Shown piece after piece: positions 24,701-36,202 of a stretch of DNA of 64,000 bases. Source of the stretch: Glandiceps talaboti (lineage: Eukaryota > Hemichordata > Enteropneusta > Spengelidae); assembly GCF_964340395.1 (NCBI RefSeq), contig NC_135551.1, positions 27,325,380 to 27,389,379 on the forward strand. Direction: 5' to 3'. How positions within the stretch are numbered: position 1 is the first letter of the stretch; each line of letters starts with the position of its first letter. The notes beneath the pieces are model-generated. The model searched no databases. It saw only the letters and a list, made by a program, of their open reading frames with translations, and was not told the DNA's origin. Position numbers and translations under genes: made by a program.

Positions 24701-25049
24701 ATCCCAGTTTTTTTCATTTTGACTCACAACAACAAAATGTTGCTATTGTTAGAGTTCACACTGGGCATTTCTTGTGTGATAGTACAAAAGGTCTGTTTCC
24801 TTCAAGGATGACTGTCCAAAATGTATGTTACATGTAACTACCAACATGGTTGATAGATAATATTATTCACACTGTTGCACTATCTTTGTTTTTTTTCTGA
24901 CAACAGGACACACTTTTGCCACACGTCTCACCAACGTGTTTGTCATTGGAAAAGGAGTAAAGCCATGGGTATCATTACCTAAAGGTAAAGGTGTCCGTCT
25001 TACTATCGCTGAAGAGAGAGACAAAAGAATTGCCCAGAAGAGCATTTGA
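18756..25049 (+). CDS. RPS4: 40S ribosomal protein S4 (eS4), 7 exons
   Basis: Coding exons: 18756-18758 (ATG only), 19304-19381, 20471-20651, 21357-21454, 22911-23082, 23567-23677, 24907-25049. Phases agree and the total is 786 nt (261 residues plus stop), against 263 in human RPS4X. The protein starts [20 protein letters not shown]. It contains the S4 RNA-binding domain (about 40-105), the central eS4 domain with [12 protein letters not shown], a KOW segment with [20 protein letters not shown], and the C-terminal [15 protein letters not shown]. eS4 is a structural component of the small ribosomal subunit. The lone-ATG first exon after a pyrimidine leader is typical of ribosomal-protein genes. 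Introns 3 and 4 host H/ACA snoRNAs, intron 4 also carries a foldback element, and intron 2 has an unexplained GC-rich segment. Confidence 0.98.
19992..20285 (+). other. GC-richer segment with overlapping open frames in RPS4 intron 2
   Basis: After a possible acceptor (CTCCAG at 19985-19990) one frame runs open to a TAG near 20254. A second frame, containing [20 protein letters not shown], runs to a stop near 20285. Base composition is clearly less AT-rich than the surrounding intron. I recognise neither protein. It could be an alternative exon, a fragment of an inserted processed sequence, or a structured RNA. Confidence 0.3.
20961..21094 (+). ncRNA. H/ACA box snoRNA, copy 1, in RPS4 intron 3
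   Basis: This shows the two-hairpin H/ACA plan. The 5' hairpin is closed by GGCC/GGCC and has an upper stem CCAT/ATGG. An H box ATATTA (ANANNA) follows at 21016-21021. The 3' hairpin has outer stem CTTCCT/AGGAAG and upper stem GCTAT/ATAGC, then ACA at 21089-21091, three bases before the inferred 3' end. Both pockets end 14-16 nt before their box, as expected. The 5' pocket arms (ATCGAAG and TCAAA) are complementary to 28S rRNA on either side of a UC dinucleotide. Such RNAs guide pseudouridylation with dyskerin, NOP10, NHP2 and GAR1. Family identity (snR46/SNORA16 type) is inferred from the target. Confidence 0.88.
21991..22126 (+). ncRNA. H/ACA box snoRNA, copy 2, in RPS4 intron 4
   Basis: This is a paralog of the RNA in intron 3. 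The closing stem GGCC/GGCC, the pocket arms ATCGAAG and TCAAACC, the 3' stems CTTCCT/AGGAAG and GCTAT/ATAGC, and the terminal ACA (22121-22123) plus AGT are identical. Differences lie in the 5' loop and the H box, which is AAATTA at 22048-22053 and still fits ANANNA. The upper 5' stem changes from CCAT/ATGG to CCAT/GTGG, an A-U to G-U exchange that preserves pairing. A foldback element has inserted between it and the 3' splice site, so its distance to exon 5 is unusually long (about 780 nt). Confidence 0.88.
22230..22583. mobile_element. TTAA-flanked foldback element (MITE-like) in RPS4 intron 4
   Basis: The left end TTAAAGTGGCCATATGGATG is the exact reverse complement of the right end. The arms extend almost to the centre, which contains the palindrome TTGTTATTGTACGTACAATAACAA near 22396-22419, written here in part as TTGTACGTACAA. 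Both ends abut TTAA, as expected for a piggyBac-type target site, although TTAA could instead belong to the terminal repeats. It has no coding capacity. A diverged relative is at 4398-4717. Confidence 0.8.
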
Positions 25050-25120
25050 AACTGTCAAATGGGAATTATAATGTATAAAGACTGAAACCAGAAACACTAA
25101 AAGTTTGAACCACCAGTTTC

Positions 25121-25126
25121 ATTAAA
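25121..25126 (+). terminator. RPS4 polyadenylation signal (ATTAAA)
   Basis: ATTAAA lies 72 nt after the RPS4 stop, followed by a GT-rich stretch. It is the closest match to a canonical signal; usage is inferred. Confidence 0.6.
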
Positions 25127-25389
25127 ATGTGCTTGTACTGAGAAAAAAAATGTGTGTCATAGTTGTTCTTTGTGTGGAAGGTGTTTGTATTTTAATTGGG
25201 AATTCCTGTTATATAGACATCTAGCCCAGAGACTTGTCTTGGTCTAAGAATCTATAGAAGTTCTCATCTTCAAACCAAAGACTTTCCCCTTGAAATCACA
25301 GGAACCAGTTTTGAATTTGAAATTATACAACCAACAGATCACCAACGAAGTGGATCTTGTATGTAAACTTGATGAAATCATGGCCACAA

Positions 25390-25422
25390 GTGTGTGTGTG
25401 GTGGTGGTGGGGGGGGGGGGGG
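25390..25422. repeat. (GT)n-(GGT)n-G run
   Basis: Alternating GT, then GGT triplets, then about 14 consecutive G. Such a tract could form G-quadruplex-like structure. Confidence 0.9.
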
Positions 25423-25805
25423 TTATAAGTGCCGGAACAACTGAACTGATCAAACCTTTGTTGCAATATTAAGGGTGATGATGTGATTCAAAGTAGAATT
25501 TAGGGGAAGATGTGGTGATTTGTAGGGGTATCTTGATAAAAACCACTGATAACATGCCAATGGTCAGATCCTTGGTAACGCATGGAAATTGCATCTGGGC
25601 CATTTTTTCTGAGAAAAATGCACAAGATTTGGCTCGAGAATTCAGCCTTTGTAGGACAGTCTTGAAAGTATACAGGTTCTTCTCATTAACATTCAATTCC
25701 TTGAACTCTATCATTCATGACTGAAGTTTTCGAACCTGGCCTAGCAACCATTCATTACCATATATTATCCATAGCAACAGCCAAATTAGTGTTATTACTG
25801 AAAAG

Positions 25806-25925
25806 AATAACCACAGTGATGGATAATAAAGTGAATGAACATTCACGAAATTAACATAGATATGCCTAGCAACAGTGATGGATAGTAAAGTGAATAAGCA
25901 TTCAAGAAATTAACACGAATGTGCC
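25806..25925. repeat. two-copy ~62-bp tandem repeat
   Basis: CAGTGATGGATAATAAAGTG and CAGTGATGGATAGTAAAGTG begin two successive copies, each continuing through AAATTAACA to a TGCC end. Confidence 0.75.
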
Positions 25926-26896
25926 AAGTGACTCTGGTAACGCCCTAGTCTTGCTGCTAGACGTTCGGGCTTTCTTTCTATAACTTCTATAATTTCTAAC
26001 TATAAGCGAACGAAGTTCGCATGTGATAGCGTTGTTCGGCTGTGTGTCGAGGGCTAGCTGATAGACTAGTAACGCCCATGTTTTCTGGCCAATGTAATCA
26101 AAAATGAACTGAAAAGGGCATTACTATAGTGTGTTAAATGTTACAATTGGGTTGTGTCCAACCACAATTCCAGTGCATCAAAGGAACTAGTTGAGTTTAT
26201 TAAGAAGCAAGACATTTGACCGACAAGACTTGCTTCAACATCGTAGTTGTTACTAGGATGAAATGTAGAGCCAAGCCAATCATTTCTCACTTGTGTCAGT
26301 CTATTTTGTGTGTTTTGCCTGGTACAGCGATGTCGGGACATCGTCATTTTTAAAATGTAGGGGAGAGAAAATGACATGCCTATCGCGTTGTATAGTGATT
26401 GGGAGGAGTCAATCGCTTGTAAAATATGAAACACTGATACGTGTACTATCAATTTTATTATTCTAAAGTTTCATCATCGTTAAATACAGCACCAAAACAA
26501 AAATTATAAACCGCTTGTTTCATTTATCCGACGTTGACTAAGGAATCTGCGGACAACCTCATCGCTAGAATATCTAGATTTTCAGTGGCCCTACTGCCAA
26601 CATTTGTGACACATGGTATTGGGAAGTTTTGGATCATTTTCTCATGGGGGAATACTTCAATGGTTGTCACTCAACCCATTTACGACTACATTTATTGATG
26701 TACAATCTATTGCAGTTTCACTTTACATATAAAACAGTCGGAACGTCTCTTTTTGGCCCAAGCAATTCAATTCAAAAGTCAATCATACCACCCACTCTCA
26801 TTCAGTTGAAATCATTCAGCTTCAAAGTTCTTTTCATCGGGCCTTGAAATTTCTGTTCGTATTTTGTTGGTATCAACTCCTAATTTCCAGTTGTAC

Positions 26897-27155
26897 AAAT
26901 CTACAAATATCCACTGACTGTATTTGACGACTCAAATCTACAAATATCCACTGACTGTATTTGACGACTCAAATCTACAAATATCCACTGACTGTATTTG
27001 ACGACTCAAATCTACAAATATCCACTGACTGTATTTGACGACTCAAATCTACAAATATCCACTGACTGTATTTGACGACTCAAATCTACAAATATCCACT
27101 GACTGTATTTGACGACTCAAATCTACAAATATCCACTGACTGTATTTGACGACTC
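26897..27155. repeat. 37-bp minisatellite, exactly 7 copies
   Basis: Seven identical head-to-tail copies of a 37-bp unit containing AAATCTACAAATATCCACTG and ending TTTGACGACTC. Copies appear identical, suggesting recent expansion or homogenisation. No spacer sequence, so it is not a CRISPR-like array. Confidence 0.97.
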
Positions 27156-27906
27156 AAATAAAAATTCATACCTGGTCCATATGACTGGCTGAGAGCATTC
27201 CTGAGAAACTGACATATTACACATACTTCACTGGTCTACAATCGAAATGATTCGAGCAGAAACTTCTACATCACCAAAACACATCATTTACGGTCGTGTA
27301 CAATCAATCTGATTAAAATCCGATGTGGATGTCGGCTAATCGTTCATTGATATTTTACCTTCGTTATTTTGCCTGAATTGACCTTCTTGGTACATGTTTA
27401 CGTTTTTGTACTGCTCGCCTCCTCTACATCTGAAGTGGCGCCCATACAAACGAATTTTAATCAGATTGGGTCGTGTACATCGTCAGTTTTTGTGTGAAAG
27501 TTACTGAAACTTTACAAGGTGATAAGTTAACGAGTATCACGAGTTCTTTATCTGAGTTGCATTGAACTGAGTTTTGTAGTACATTTATACATATTAAGTT
27601 TTGTACTAGTTAGACTTGCGGTTATCATTTCAGCAAACAACAAAAAATTAGCATACAAAGCCATAGACTAGTGTAAGGTAGGTGGTGTCACTCGCCATGT
27701 CACAGCGTACCATACAGACTATAAACAAAGCCACGGTGTCACACAATTAAACTTTCTCATCATACAACTAGGACTATCCATTGTCATAAAATCACAATAT
27801 CTATCACGGGTTAGCAACGTGTCACTCTACTATTGTATGGTATTAGTTTTCACATTGCTCTTCCTCCATCTGTTCATCTTCCCTTCACTTCTCTAAGTTG
27901 AACAAT

Positions 27907-30321
27907 CTACAAATCTTCAAACTGAAACTCATCGGGATGAATACCAAATTTAATCTTGCCATCTTTGACAACGGCAAAACTCATGACGTTAGTTTCAGGG
28001 CTGACTGCTAGACCAACTTCACCATTTTTATCAAGCAAAATACCACCAGCGAATTCACCAATTCGGTCTACCATGTACTGGATAGCATTCTTCATAGCTT
28101 CTTCCGGGGTCTGTCCAAGTTCAAGGTAAAAGATTGCTCTTGCTGCCACGGTTACTCGCATGATAGTTTCTCCACTTCCTATTAGAAGATACAGAGAAAA
28201 CATTCCATTAATGATCAAGATAAATACCGCCATCTATAATAGAGACAGGAAACAAGACTAATATTTTTCAGTCAAAAATTCTCAGCTGATGAAATATATA
28301 TTAATTACATTTTAGCACGCATTCTATTATTCGTTTCACAAGTTAGAAAATAAAAAAATCTTCCAAAGAACGTTTTTAAATTTAATAAGTCTGGGGTCAG
28401 AATTTACGGCAGGGGTGGGGGCTGGGGAGAATTAGGGGAGTATGAAAAAAAAATCGAGAGTTCAAAGGAGCCATGATGAAAATTCTGAAAAGTTAAAAAT
28501 CGACATCAAAACGAGTCATGAAACTTATGTTGATGATATATCTAAGACACAGACCTGTAGTAGAGCATGCACCAATTTGATTGTCAGCATAACCCCCACA
28601 TCCAGGGAGGGCGCTGTCACCAACACGACCTGCCTTCACGTGACTCAAACCTCCTGTCGATGTTGCATATGCCATGTTGCCATGACAATCTAAAGCTACT
28701 GCTCCAACCTGGAAAATATAAATTACACATATCAGTATTTATGTGTGTTATCAATCTAGAAGACTGTATTATAAACCTAGCTGTATTTTCTAAATCAAAA
28801 TAATGAGATATTCTTTTTTTGTAGAAATGCTAGTTATTTTGGCCGAAATAGTAATACATATTGGAATGCAGAACTTAAAAAAGGTTTTATGAATTTATAG
28901 CTATTATGTATTTATTATTGTACTTAGTGAAATATCTTCAATCGTGAGTAAATATTTGCAGAGGCCATCTTAGTCATTTTCACAGTTTTTTCCCATTTTC
29001 CGCAGAAGGACATATATTTTTTATTTGTCGAGACGTAGATATTGGTACTTGCGTGGGTCAGGCAGCAGACCTCGAAATACGTGCATGTTAGTCAAAAATT
29101 TCCCCAAATGATTTGTTTGGGATAAGTTTAATATCGTTTTGATATCAATTATGTATACACTTATGGGTTAAATGTAGTTGAACTCACTCTCGAACATTTA
29201 TAGTATAGCGCTGTTATATATATTGTATTGTATTGTATTGTATTGTATTGTATCGTATCGTATCGTATCGTATCGTACCGTACCGTACCGTACCGTACCG
29301 TATCGTATCGTATCGTATCGTATCGTATCGTATCGTATCGTATCGTATCGTATCGTATCGTATCGTATCATATCATATCATATCATATCATATCATATCA
29401 TATCATATCATATCATATCATATCATATCATATCATATCATATGATATTATATTATATTATATTATATTATATTATATTGTAGTTAAATAAACACATAAA
29501 CTTGTGCTAAATACAACACTACTGGAGATATTTCTAAGTTACGTTTCCATCTATCTACATCTACTATAGTCGTATCCAGCACCATAGAACATTGCGTAGT
29601 ATATTAGTATTAGAGTTCGGCTATATAAATTCTTTAATCGATTGATTAATTGATTTGTTTGTTTGTGTGTGTGTGTGTGTGTTTGTTTGTTTGTTTGTTT
29701 GTTTGTTTGTAGTACAATATAAGATAAATAGAAATGTACCGTGTCATGTTCCTTGTCTAACTCTGCAGCAGTCACTTCTTGTTCCTGTTGCTCTTTTGCC
29801 AATCTATCTAGAGTTCGCTGATGGACTCGTTTGGACCGTCCACTGATTAACTTCTCCTCTTCATAAAAGGGGACTCCCATTTCTTCAGCGAAGTTGTTAG
29901 CATATTGTGATGTGAGTAAACAATGCTTAGTTTTGTACATCACATCTCTGGCCAGTCGTATAGGATTCTGGATATTAGAAACTCCTATCACGCCACCACA
30001 TTTTAAATTTTTCCCATTCATCAAGGTGGCATCCATACGAACGTGACCATCGGCATTGAGATTTGAGCCACAGCCAGCATTAAAATTGCCGTCGTTTTCA
30101 AGAGCTGTGACGGCTTCTACCACAGCGGTTACAGCATTCGTGTCTCCATCTTTCAGCTCTTGGTCAGCCACCAGAGCCGAGTATCCAGCTCTGGCAGCCC
30201 GTCGGATACCATCCAACTTCCATTTCTTGACTTCTGGTCCGAAGAAGGCCTCTGGTAGATTGTGAAGTGCTCCACCATGTATCACAAGAACGGGTGTGTG
30301 TAGTGTGTTTGTTTGTGCCAT
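27907..30321 (-). CDS. isoaspartyl peptidase/L-asparaginase (ASRGL1-like), paralog A, 3 exons
   Basis: Exons: 29740-30321, 28555-28708, 27907-28178; 1008 nt, 335 residues. This is an Ntn-hydrolase of the plant/ASRGL1-type asparaginase family. The precursor self-cleaves before a threonine, and the product hydrolyses L-asparagine and beta-aspartyl peptides. Visible motifs are VLVIHGGA, NFNAGCGSNLN, then HDT|VGAVALD with the nucleophile as Thr194, the last codon of exon 1. ATSTGG and GACSTTGSGE follow, matching human Thr186 and the Thr219-Gly220 region. The residue before the nucleophile is Asp where human ASRGL1 has Gly, as in taspase 1. After HGGA a Leu-His-Asn stretch replaces the usual Gly-rich turn. 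The start MAQTNT was chosen because the family begins just before the HGG motif; upstream in-frame Met codons exist. A pentanucleotide array lies in intron 1. Confidence 0.92.
29221..29480. repeat. pentanucleotide array with blockwise variants
   Basis: Ordered blocks in intron 1 of asparaginase gene A: TATTG x6, TATCG x5, TACCG x5, TATCG x13, TATCA x15, TATGA x1, TATTA x6, TATTG x1. The blocks are sharply bounded, not intermixed. Plus-strand Tyr/Ile/Ser-rich open frames across it are artefacts. Confidence 0.97.
29657..29712. repeat. (GT)n-(TTTG)n microsatellite
   Basis: Short TTTG, GT and TTTG blocks in succession, starting about 30 bp downstream (minus strand) of the exon 1 donor of asparaginase gene A. 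Confidence 0.9.
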
Positions 30322-33300
30322 TTTGGTTGTCAACCTGTTCATTTGGAAGTAGAATGATACATTATACATTTTCGTTAATGTTGAGTTTTCAATGTTACAC
30401 ATAGGTAACTTGTTCGAGACATCTTTTCTTTAGTGAAATCACATAGGCGAATACTACATTGAAATTCCCCATTATGTATTATGTATTTTGGGTATCATTT
30501 TCTTAAAATCTCACACAAACATGCATATTTTTATTTATGTATTTATTTATTGATTGAACGAGGTTGGAGGCCCATCTAAACAAGCATAAAAAGTAATGAC
30601 AAAAAATCGATAGAAGGTATATATATATATATATCATACATATAACTTCTAACATGTTTTGAATGGGCTTGGCCAACGACTGCGCATGCCCTGGGATTTT
30701 GGCCTGCGCAGCAACCGAGGCAATGTACTGTCGCTCAACGAGAAACATGTCCTTCAGCTTTGTAGTATAGTCGTTTCCTTTGTGTTTGACAGTGTGCAAA
30801 GAACCACGTTTCTGACCTGTCTGACTGTTTTGGGTCATCTATGATTCATTCTTTCACTGCCAAAGGAACGCAATTCAAGTTCACCGAGGTGACATTTTGT
30901 TTTTTTCTGACTCCATCGAAGTGAAAACTTAAATTGTGAATGTACCCTGTGTAAGGAAAAGTAAAATACAACACGCTACCCCCGAAGGATAATGACCTTG
31001 AATCAGATAATTGTAAAATTCATGATACTCAAATTACAATGTTGTATTGAGACTGTATGGTTCATTTAGATGATTCATACTGTTATGTAATATATAATGG
31101 AAATTCTATCTATGTTTGTAATTTTTCCGCTACCGCAAAGTGGAACTATTAATCAGTTGCCGCAAATAGATGAGAGGGTTTTACGACAGTTCATAATTTT
31201 ATCTCTTTGTAGTACGACATATATATAGTTCTATCAGTTATACGAACAACACAAAATGTAATGGTATATATCTGAAATATTCAAGGCCTCGTCGTCGACC
31301 AGTTATGCTTATTCACTCGTTTGCCTGTTCTCGAGGTAGGGGTATATGTGTTATATATCTCTTTAGCATATGTCATTAAATGAAATAAAAAAACCAGAAG
31401 AAAATGGAAAAGACTGTTGGACACTTTGCATCTGCTTGTTATATGACCACTTATATAACATATTACGTGTCCCAATTGGGAGTATGGTACGACCTTCGGC
31501 TGTTTGAGACAGTTAAACTCGTCTTCAGTCTTACTCAGTGGAATACAATAAACGTCAGTTGATAATGAAATTCCCTGACCCATTGTACATCTAGCCTGCG
31601 TTTTGTATTCTGTTTGATCGAGACAGGCAATAACGCAACTGCACATATAGTCATAGGCCTAAATAATGGCATGGTCACGCTATACTGTCGCATGTAATAT
31701 TGACCTTGATAAATATTTCGTTTATGGACGACTTTAGCTAGCGAGCATACCATAAACTGACCTATTTATGGTCTAAAACATGTCTAAACCTATCAGCAGA
31801 CAACACCCACCATAAAAACGCACCCAGAAAAAAAAGTACACATATGACTTACCTTACTTGTGTGTTTTTTCTATGTCGGATATCTTCGAATGCAACTTGA
31901 AACCCAGCAATGTAGACCAGAATGATCAGAGTGTATTCTTACTTTCGTGGTGAAACAACCTTGATTTATACGGCGATGAATATTCATTAGTTGTCTATTG
32001 AATACGGATATTCATTGTATATGCATGCATGCATGCTTGTCAATGTCATTGTGTACCGAGATGGAGGGATGGGCGAACTCGGTTTGTGCATGTAACGGCC
32101 GCGGCTGAATGATCATTGGTGTTAATCTCCGACCGTCATCAATACAACTAATAATTTAATGCTGTAATTTTGTTTGTGGTATATGAACCCTTGTCTGTGA
32201 AGATTTTACCCACGGTTATTTCCATATGTGACCATTTTTTTTTTTTTTTTTTTTTTTTGGGGGGGGGCAGTGTTTGGTTGTTCGTTGGTTTGTTGTCGTT
32301 TACTCATGTATGTATCTACTCATTTGTCAGTTTTGTTTGTTTGTTTGTTTGTTTGTTTGTTTACTTGCATGTTTATTTTGTTTTGTTTATATTTGTAAAC
32401 AGAACTAAATGAGCCTGAGCACCTTGTGGTATCATTGTGTCTGGTGGAGCTCTTCGAGACTGTTTTTTTGATGTGGCTAATACCTTCAACTTTCCCCCAT
32501 GACGAGTCTCCCATGGAGCTAATCTTTTATTTCATTCGTTTATAGTAGATTTTAATTTTGTTGTTCCAGGAACAACAAAGTCGAAAAAACGACAATAAAC
32601 GAATAAAGAAGAGGTAAATAAAGAAATTGAGCCATATTTACCACACCAGAGTTTAATCTAGGATATCATACAAATAATTGACAAAGAATTTTAAGATTCT
32701 CTTGGTCGTCGTTCAAGATGACGTGTACGTGATCGTTGACTTCCAAGTTACCGGTCAGGGAGTTGTGATCACATGTGATCAAGAATTTGAGTTGCTGATT
32801 GAGTAGAACTCTCTAGCAGCAGATCTCAAAAACAGTGGTTTCTGAGTTGCTTTCAAAAGGAAATGACTCCTGTAACATTCAAAATGCAAATCAATTTTCC
32901 GGTTGTTATATAAATAATATTCAGATTTGTAATTTTTTTTCAATACATTCTTGCTGAGTGTAATATTATTCACTTCAAACTGTGTTGACGTTTAATCAAG
33001 TGGTGGGGCAAGGCGTCTCATTAGCTCTGTTAGAGCTATTTGTCATGTCCTTCACTATTGTAACTTTAGTGTCTGTAAGTGTACGTTTATTATTCGTACA
33101 TTTATAGTGAAAAATAAAGCAAAACAATACAGTGCAATAGAACTATGGTTTTTACACTTGTGTATATGGTCTTTTTGTTTTTTGGTTACACTTTGCTGAA
33201 CGTACATTCCTCCTTTTTGTTTACAAATTGAAGAATGACCTTTATTTTTTTTAAATCAATCAAGACCTTTACAAGTTGTCAATCACACGTGACATGTTGA

Positions 33301-34254
33301 TAACTCAATTATGTGTTTCTAACCCTTGTAGACTGAGAGGTTGACCAATGTGTGAGGGCGCCCCATCACGACGTACGTACCATACTGACTATTACCCTTG
33401 CTGACTAAGTGTTTTTATTTAGTTAATTTGATAGTGTAGGAGTCACAGTGGATACGTTTTCATCTGAGTGTAGGCCTAGCGGTAATGAAAAAGAAGAATA
33501 CAATATTTGCCGATTTGGTCTACAAATGGGATGAATACAAACTAACGAAATAATGAGGAAGTAAAAAGACACAGCATTCATATCTCACACCTACTAACAA
33601 ATTAATCTTGTAACTTATACTAATCTAAATCAATAATTTTATAACTTACACTAATCTCAAATCAATAAATCTTCTAACTTACACTAATCTAAATCAAGTT
33701 CGCTGCTCTAGTGCTTGTTCTTGTATATGCTGTGGCCAAGCTAAGTTCAAAGTGACTTAGAACCAGTTTCGTTCGAGATTTTTACCATTGTAGGCTATGT
33801 TAATATTTGCACAGTTTGATATTATGTAATTCTATGTTATGCCTAGGCCCTGTATCATCTAGGTATAGCTATATTAGCTCTGGAAAAATAATATGTTGAG
33901 AACTCTGACAAATTTATACTCACAAGTCACATGTACTTGCCCTTGAGCTGTTCCAGGGGATATACTGGTACTAGGAAACGTTAATTTCTTAGATTTAATT
34001 GTAACATTCAATGAATCCTGCTACTACAAATGTATCAATATACGGGGCGCTCTGAAGATTCTTTCCATAAAGCATAGGAAATATACATATGTATACATAT
34101 GTATGATAAATGTAGTTTAATATGAAAGTACAGCGTGCACTAGGAGCACTGAGACAAACACTAGTATCCTTATATAATCATACAGTATCTCCATAAACAA
34201 CTCTTCAACTCTTCAAATGCACAGTCTTGTCCATTCTTATGTATTGGTCAGAAG
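30322..34254. other. gene-free stretch upstream of asparaginase paralog A
   Basis: Includes the promoter region of the minus-strand gene. Other contents are an (AT)n run near 30620, a GCATGCATGC run near 32020, a T20-G8 run near 32236, a TTTG run near 32335 and a short motif at 33351-33368 shared with 53761-53778. No exon is recognisable. Open frames at 31281-31753 and 32170-32412 lack family resemblance. Confidence 0.5.
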
Positions 34255-35010
34255 TTTAGGGAGCTTTTAACTTTACACTATACAAATCAAAACAATGTGA
34301 AGTACTTGGTGATGACGTTTTTGTCAAACATTTGTTTAGTGATAAACACTCTTATGAATAAATACATTCTAAATTTTGCAAGCAAGTGTTGGGTGTAGAC
34401 AAAAAGTCAAGAAATATTGCCTCAAAAGCTGAATTGGGAAGTTATCCAGTCATTATAGAAATCTGTAAACAAATGTTAAATTATGAAAACAGATCAGAAA
34501 TGGAGAATGCAGTAACCTTGTACAGTGTGCTTTCAAACTCTGAAAAGAAAACTCATCGTAACACATGGACAGCCTTTGTCAATAAGTTGCATGAGATAAC
34601 CGAGCTTAATAGTGATGCTGATGTAACAAATCTTAGTAGTGAATTGAAAAACATTTATATATCAATACAATTTGGATGCCAATGATTATAAAAATTGAGA
34701 ACAACAAATTACGTACATATAGTATGTATGTGAACCATATCTAGAACAAGTAAATAATGTTTCTCACAGAATCAGCATAACTACACTCAGGATCTCAGCA
34801 CATAATTTACCAATCGAAAGACAGCGATACCAAGGAATCCCCCCCCCCGATGAAAGACTATGTCATTTATGTAATACTAAAGCTGTTGGTGATGAAATCC
34901 ATTCTTTAATGGATTGTAGTAATACATCTGTAACTGAAGCTAGAAACCAATTTCAAAGAACTATTGAAATTTATGATCAAAGTTTCTCAAAATTATCTAT
35001 AAAAAAGAAT
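34255..35010 (+). mobile_element. 3' fragment of a non-LTR retrotransposon (C-terminal pol region)
   Basis: The readable part starts near 34360 (KFCKQVLGVDKKSRNIASKA) and continues GELGxxP-like as AELGSYPVIIEICKQML; this block is typical of the region after the reverse transcriptase in animal LINEs. After a stop near 34682 the frame resumes with TTLRISAHNLPIERQRY and a Cys-His knuckle CHLCNTKAVGDEIHSLMDCS (34755-35010). It is broken by stops, 5'-truncated and not functional. Confidence 0.7.
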
Positions 35011-35222
35011 ACTTAAAAAAATAATGAGCTCAAATGATGGTTTTATCACTATTAAACAGCTTTGAAAAATTTTCTAATTCATTATTATCTTTGTATTCAA
35101 TACTGTAGTTTAGTGTTGTTTTTATATTTATATTTATATTTATCAATTATTTTTGTTCTTGTTGTTTTTGTATATTTTTGACTATATATGTATTCCTTAC
35201 ATTATTTCATGTCAAATAAAAT

Positions 35223-35333
35223 ATACTATACTATACTATACTATGCTATGCTATGCTATACTATACTATACTATACTATACTATACTATACTATACTATA
35301 CTACTAGTATACTATACTATACTATACTATACT
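35223..35333. repeat. (CTATA)n pentanucleotide array
   Basis: About 22 pentamers, with an inner block of CTATG and one CTAGT interruption. It lies ~210 bp after the retrotransposon fragment at 34255-35010 and could be its 3' tail. Confidence 0.95.
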
Positions 35334-35476
35334 GTGATATGTATGTATTTTATCGGTCAAGTCAAAACGCTATAGGACATAGTGGAATGTGCCTCTGTGT
35401 AGAGAATGCTCTAGTACTTTGTGGTGTTAGCGCAAAGTTCTTTTGGGAAATGAAAATGATGAAAACGAACTTCTTC

Positions 35477-35509
<33 letters not shown>
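35477..35509. repeat. (TTG)n microsatellite
   Basis: Eleven TTG/GTT triplets in a row. Confidence 0.95.
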
Positions 35510-35510
<1 letters not shown>

Positions 35511-36202
35511 GTGACGTTAGCGTCGTGAATATTAATACCGGTTCAACCAATCAGCGTGTGTGTGTGTACACATTATGCAAATTGACGACGTTCGTACGGC
35601 AGTCGGTCATACTGTAATTGAAACACGGACTACGTGATATACTGATCTGATAAAGGTGAGTGTTCGATATTCGTATATAATATATATTGACACCTAGACA
35701 CCATAGGACATAGTACCTTTAGTTGAGTAGTACTATAGACCCTACACGTTTCGTGTAGTACCACTCGCGAGTTAAGAGGAACTTATAATATACACAGTAT
35801 TGATACCTAGACACATATATAAAATGACACAGTCCGCGTCCGTTTACGGTTTAGTTGAGGACGACCGGGGAGTATAAATAAATGAATAATAATAATTTAT
35901 TCTCAAATTAATGATAATAATACATAGCAGTTTTTTTTATATACATTGTACTGTAGAGAAAAAGACTGAAAAATAGTTGGTCAAGCAACTAATCGAGTTC
36001 AGCCTCGTTACAATATTTATATTATTTTTTTACAAAATCAGTTATTTGAAGTGTTCCTATTTTAAACGCAGTTCATGAAAAAAACACTGAGTAAGAAAAA
36101 TGAAAACAAAAACACACCGAAAGAAAGAAACGCATACAAAAGTATAAATCCAATACACCAACAGAATATATAGATATACATAGTGATCAATGTAAAGACA
36201 AA

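Larger units (their letters stand above)
25050..27906. other. intergenic region between RPS4 and ASRGL1-like gene A
   Basis: RPS4 3' UTR and polyadenylation signal at the left, then a G-rich tract, a two-copy 62-bp repeat, a 37-bp minisatellite, and at the right end what should be the 3' UTR of the minus-strand asparaginase gene. I see no further exon. Confidence 0.6.

Noticed and set aside
26897-27155. Regular direct repeats that could suggest a CRISPR array
   Set aside because: Units are contiguous and identical with no spacers, and the host is an animal genome.
29178-29491. Tyr/Ile/Ser-rich open frames in three plus-strand frames
   Set aside because: Pentanucleotide array inside an asparaginase intron.
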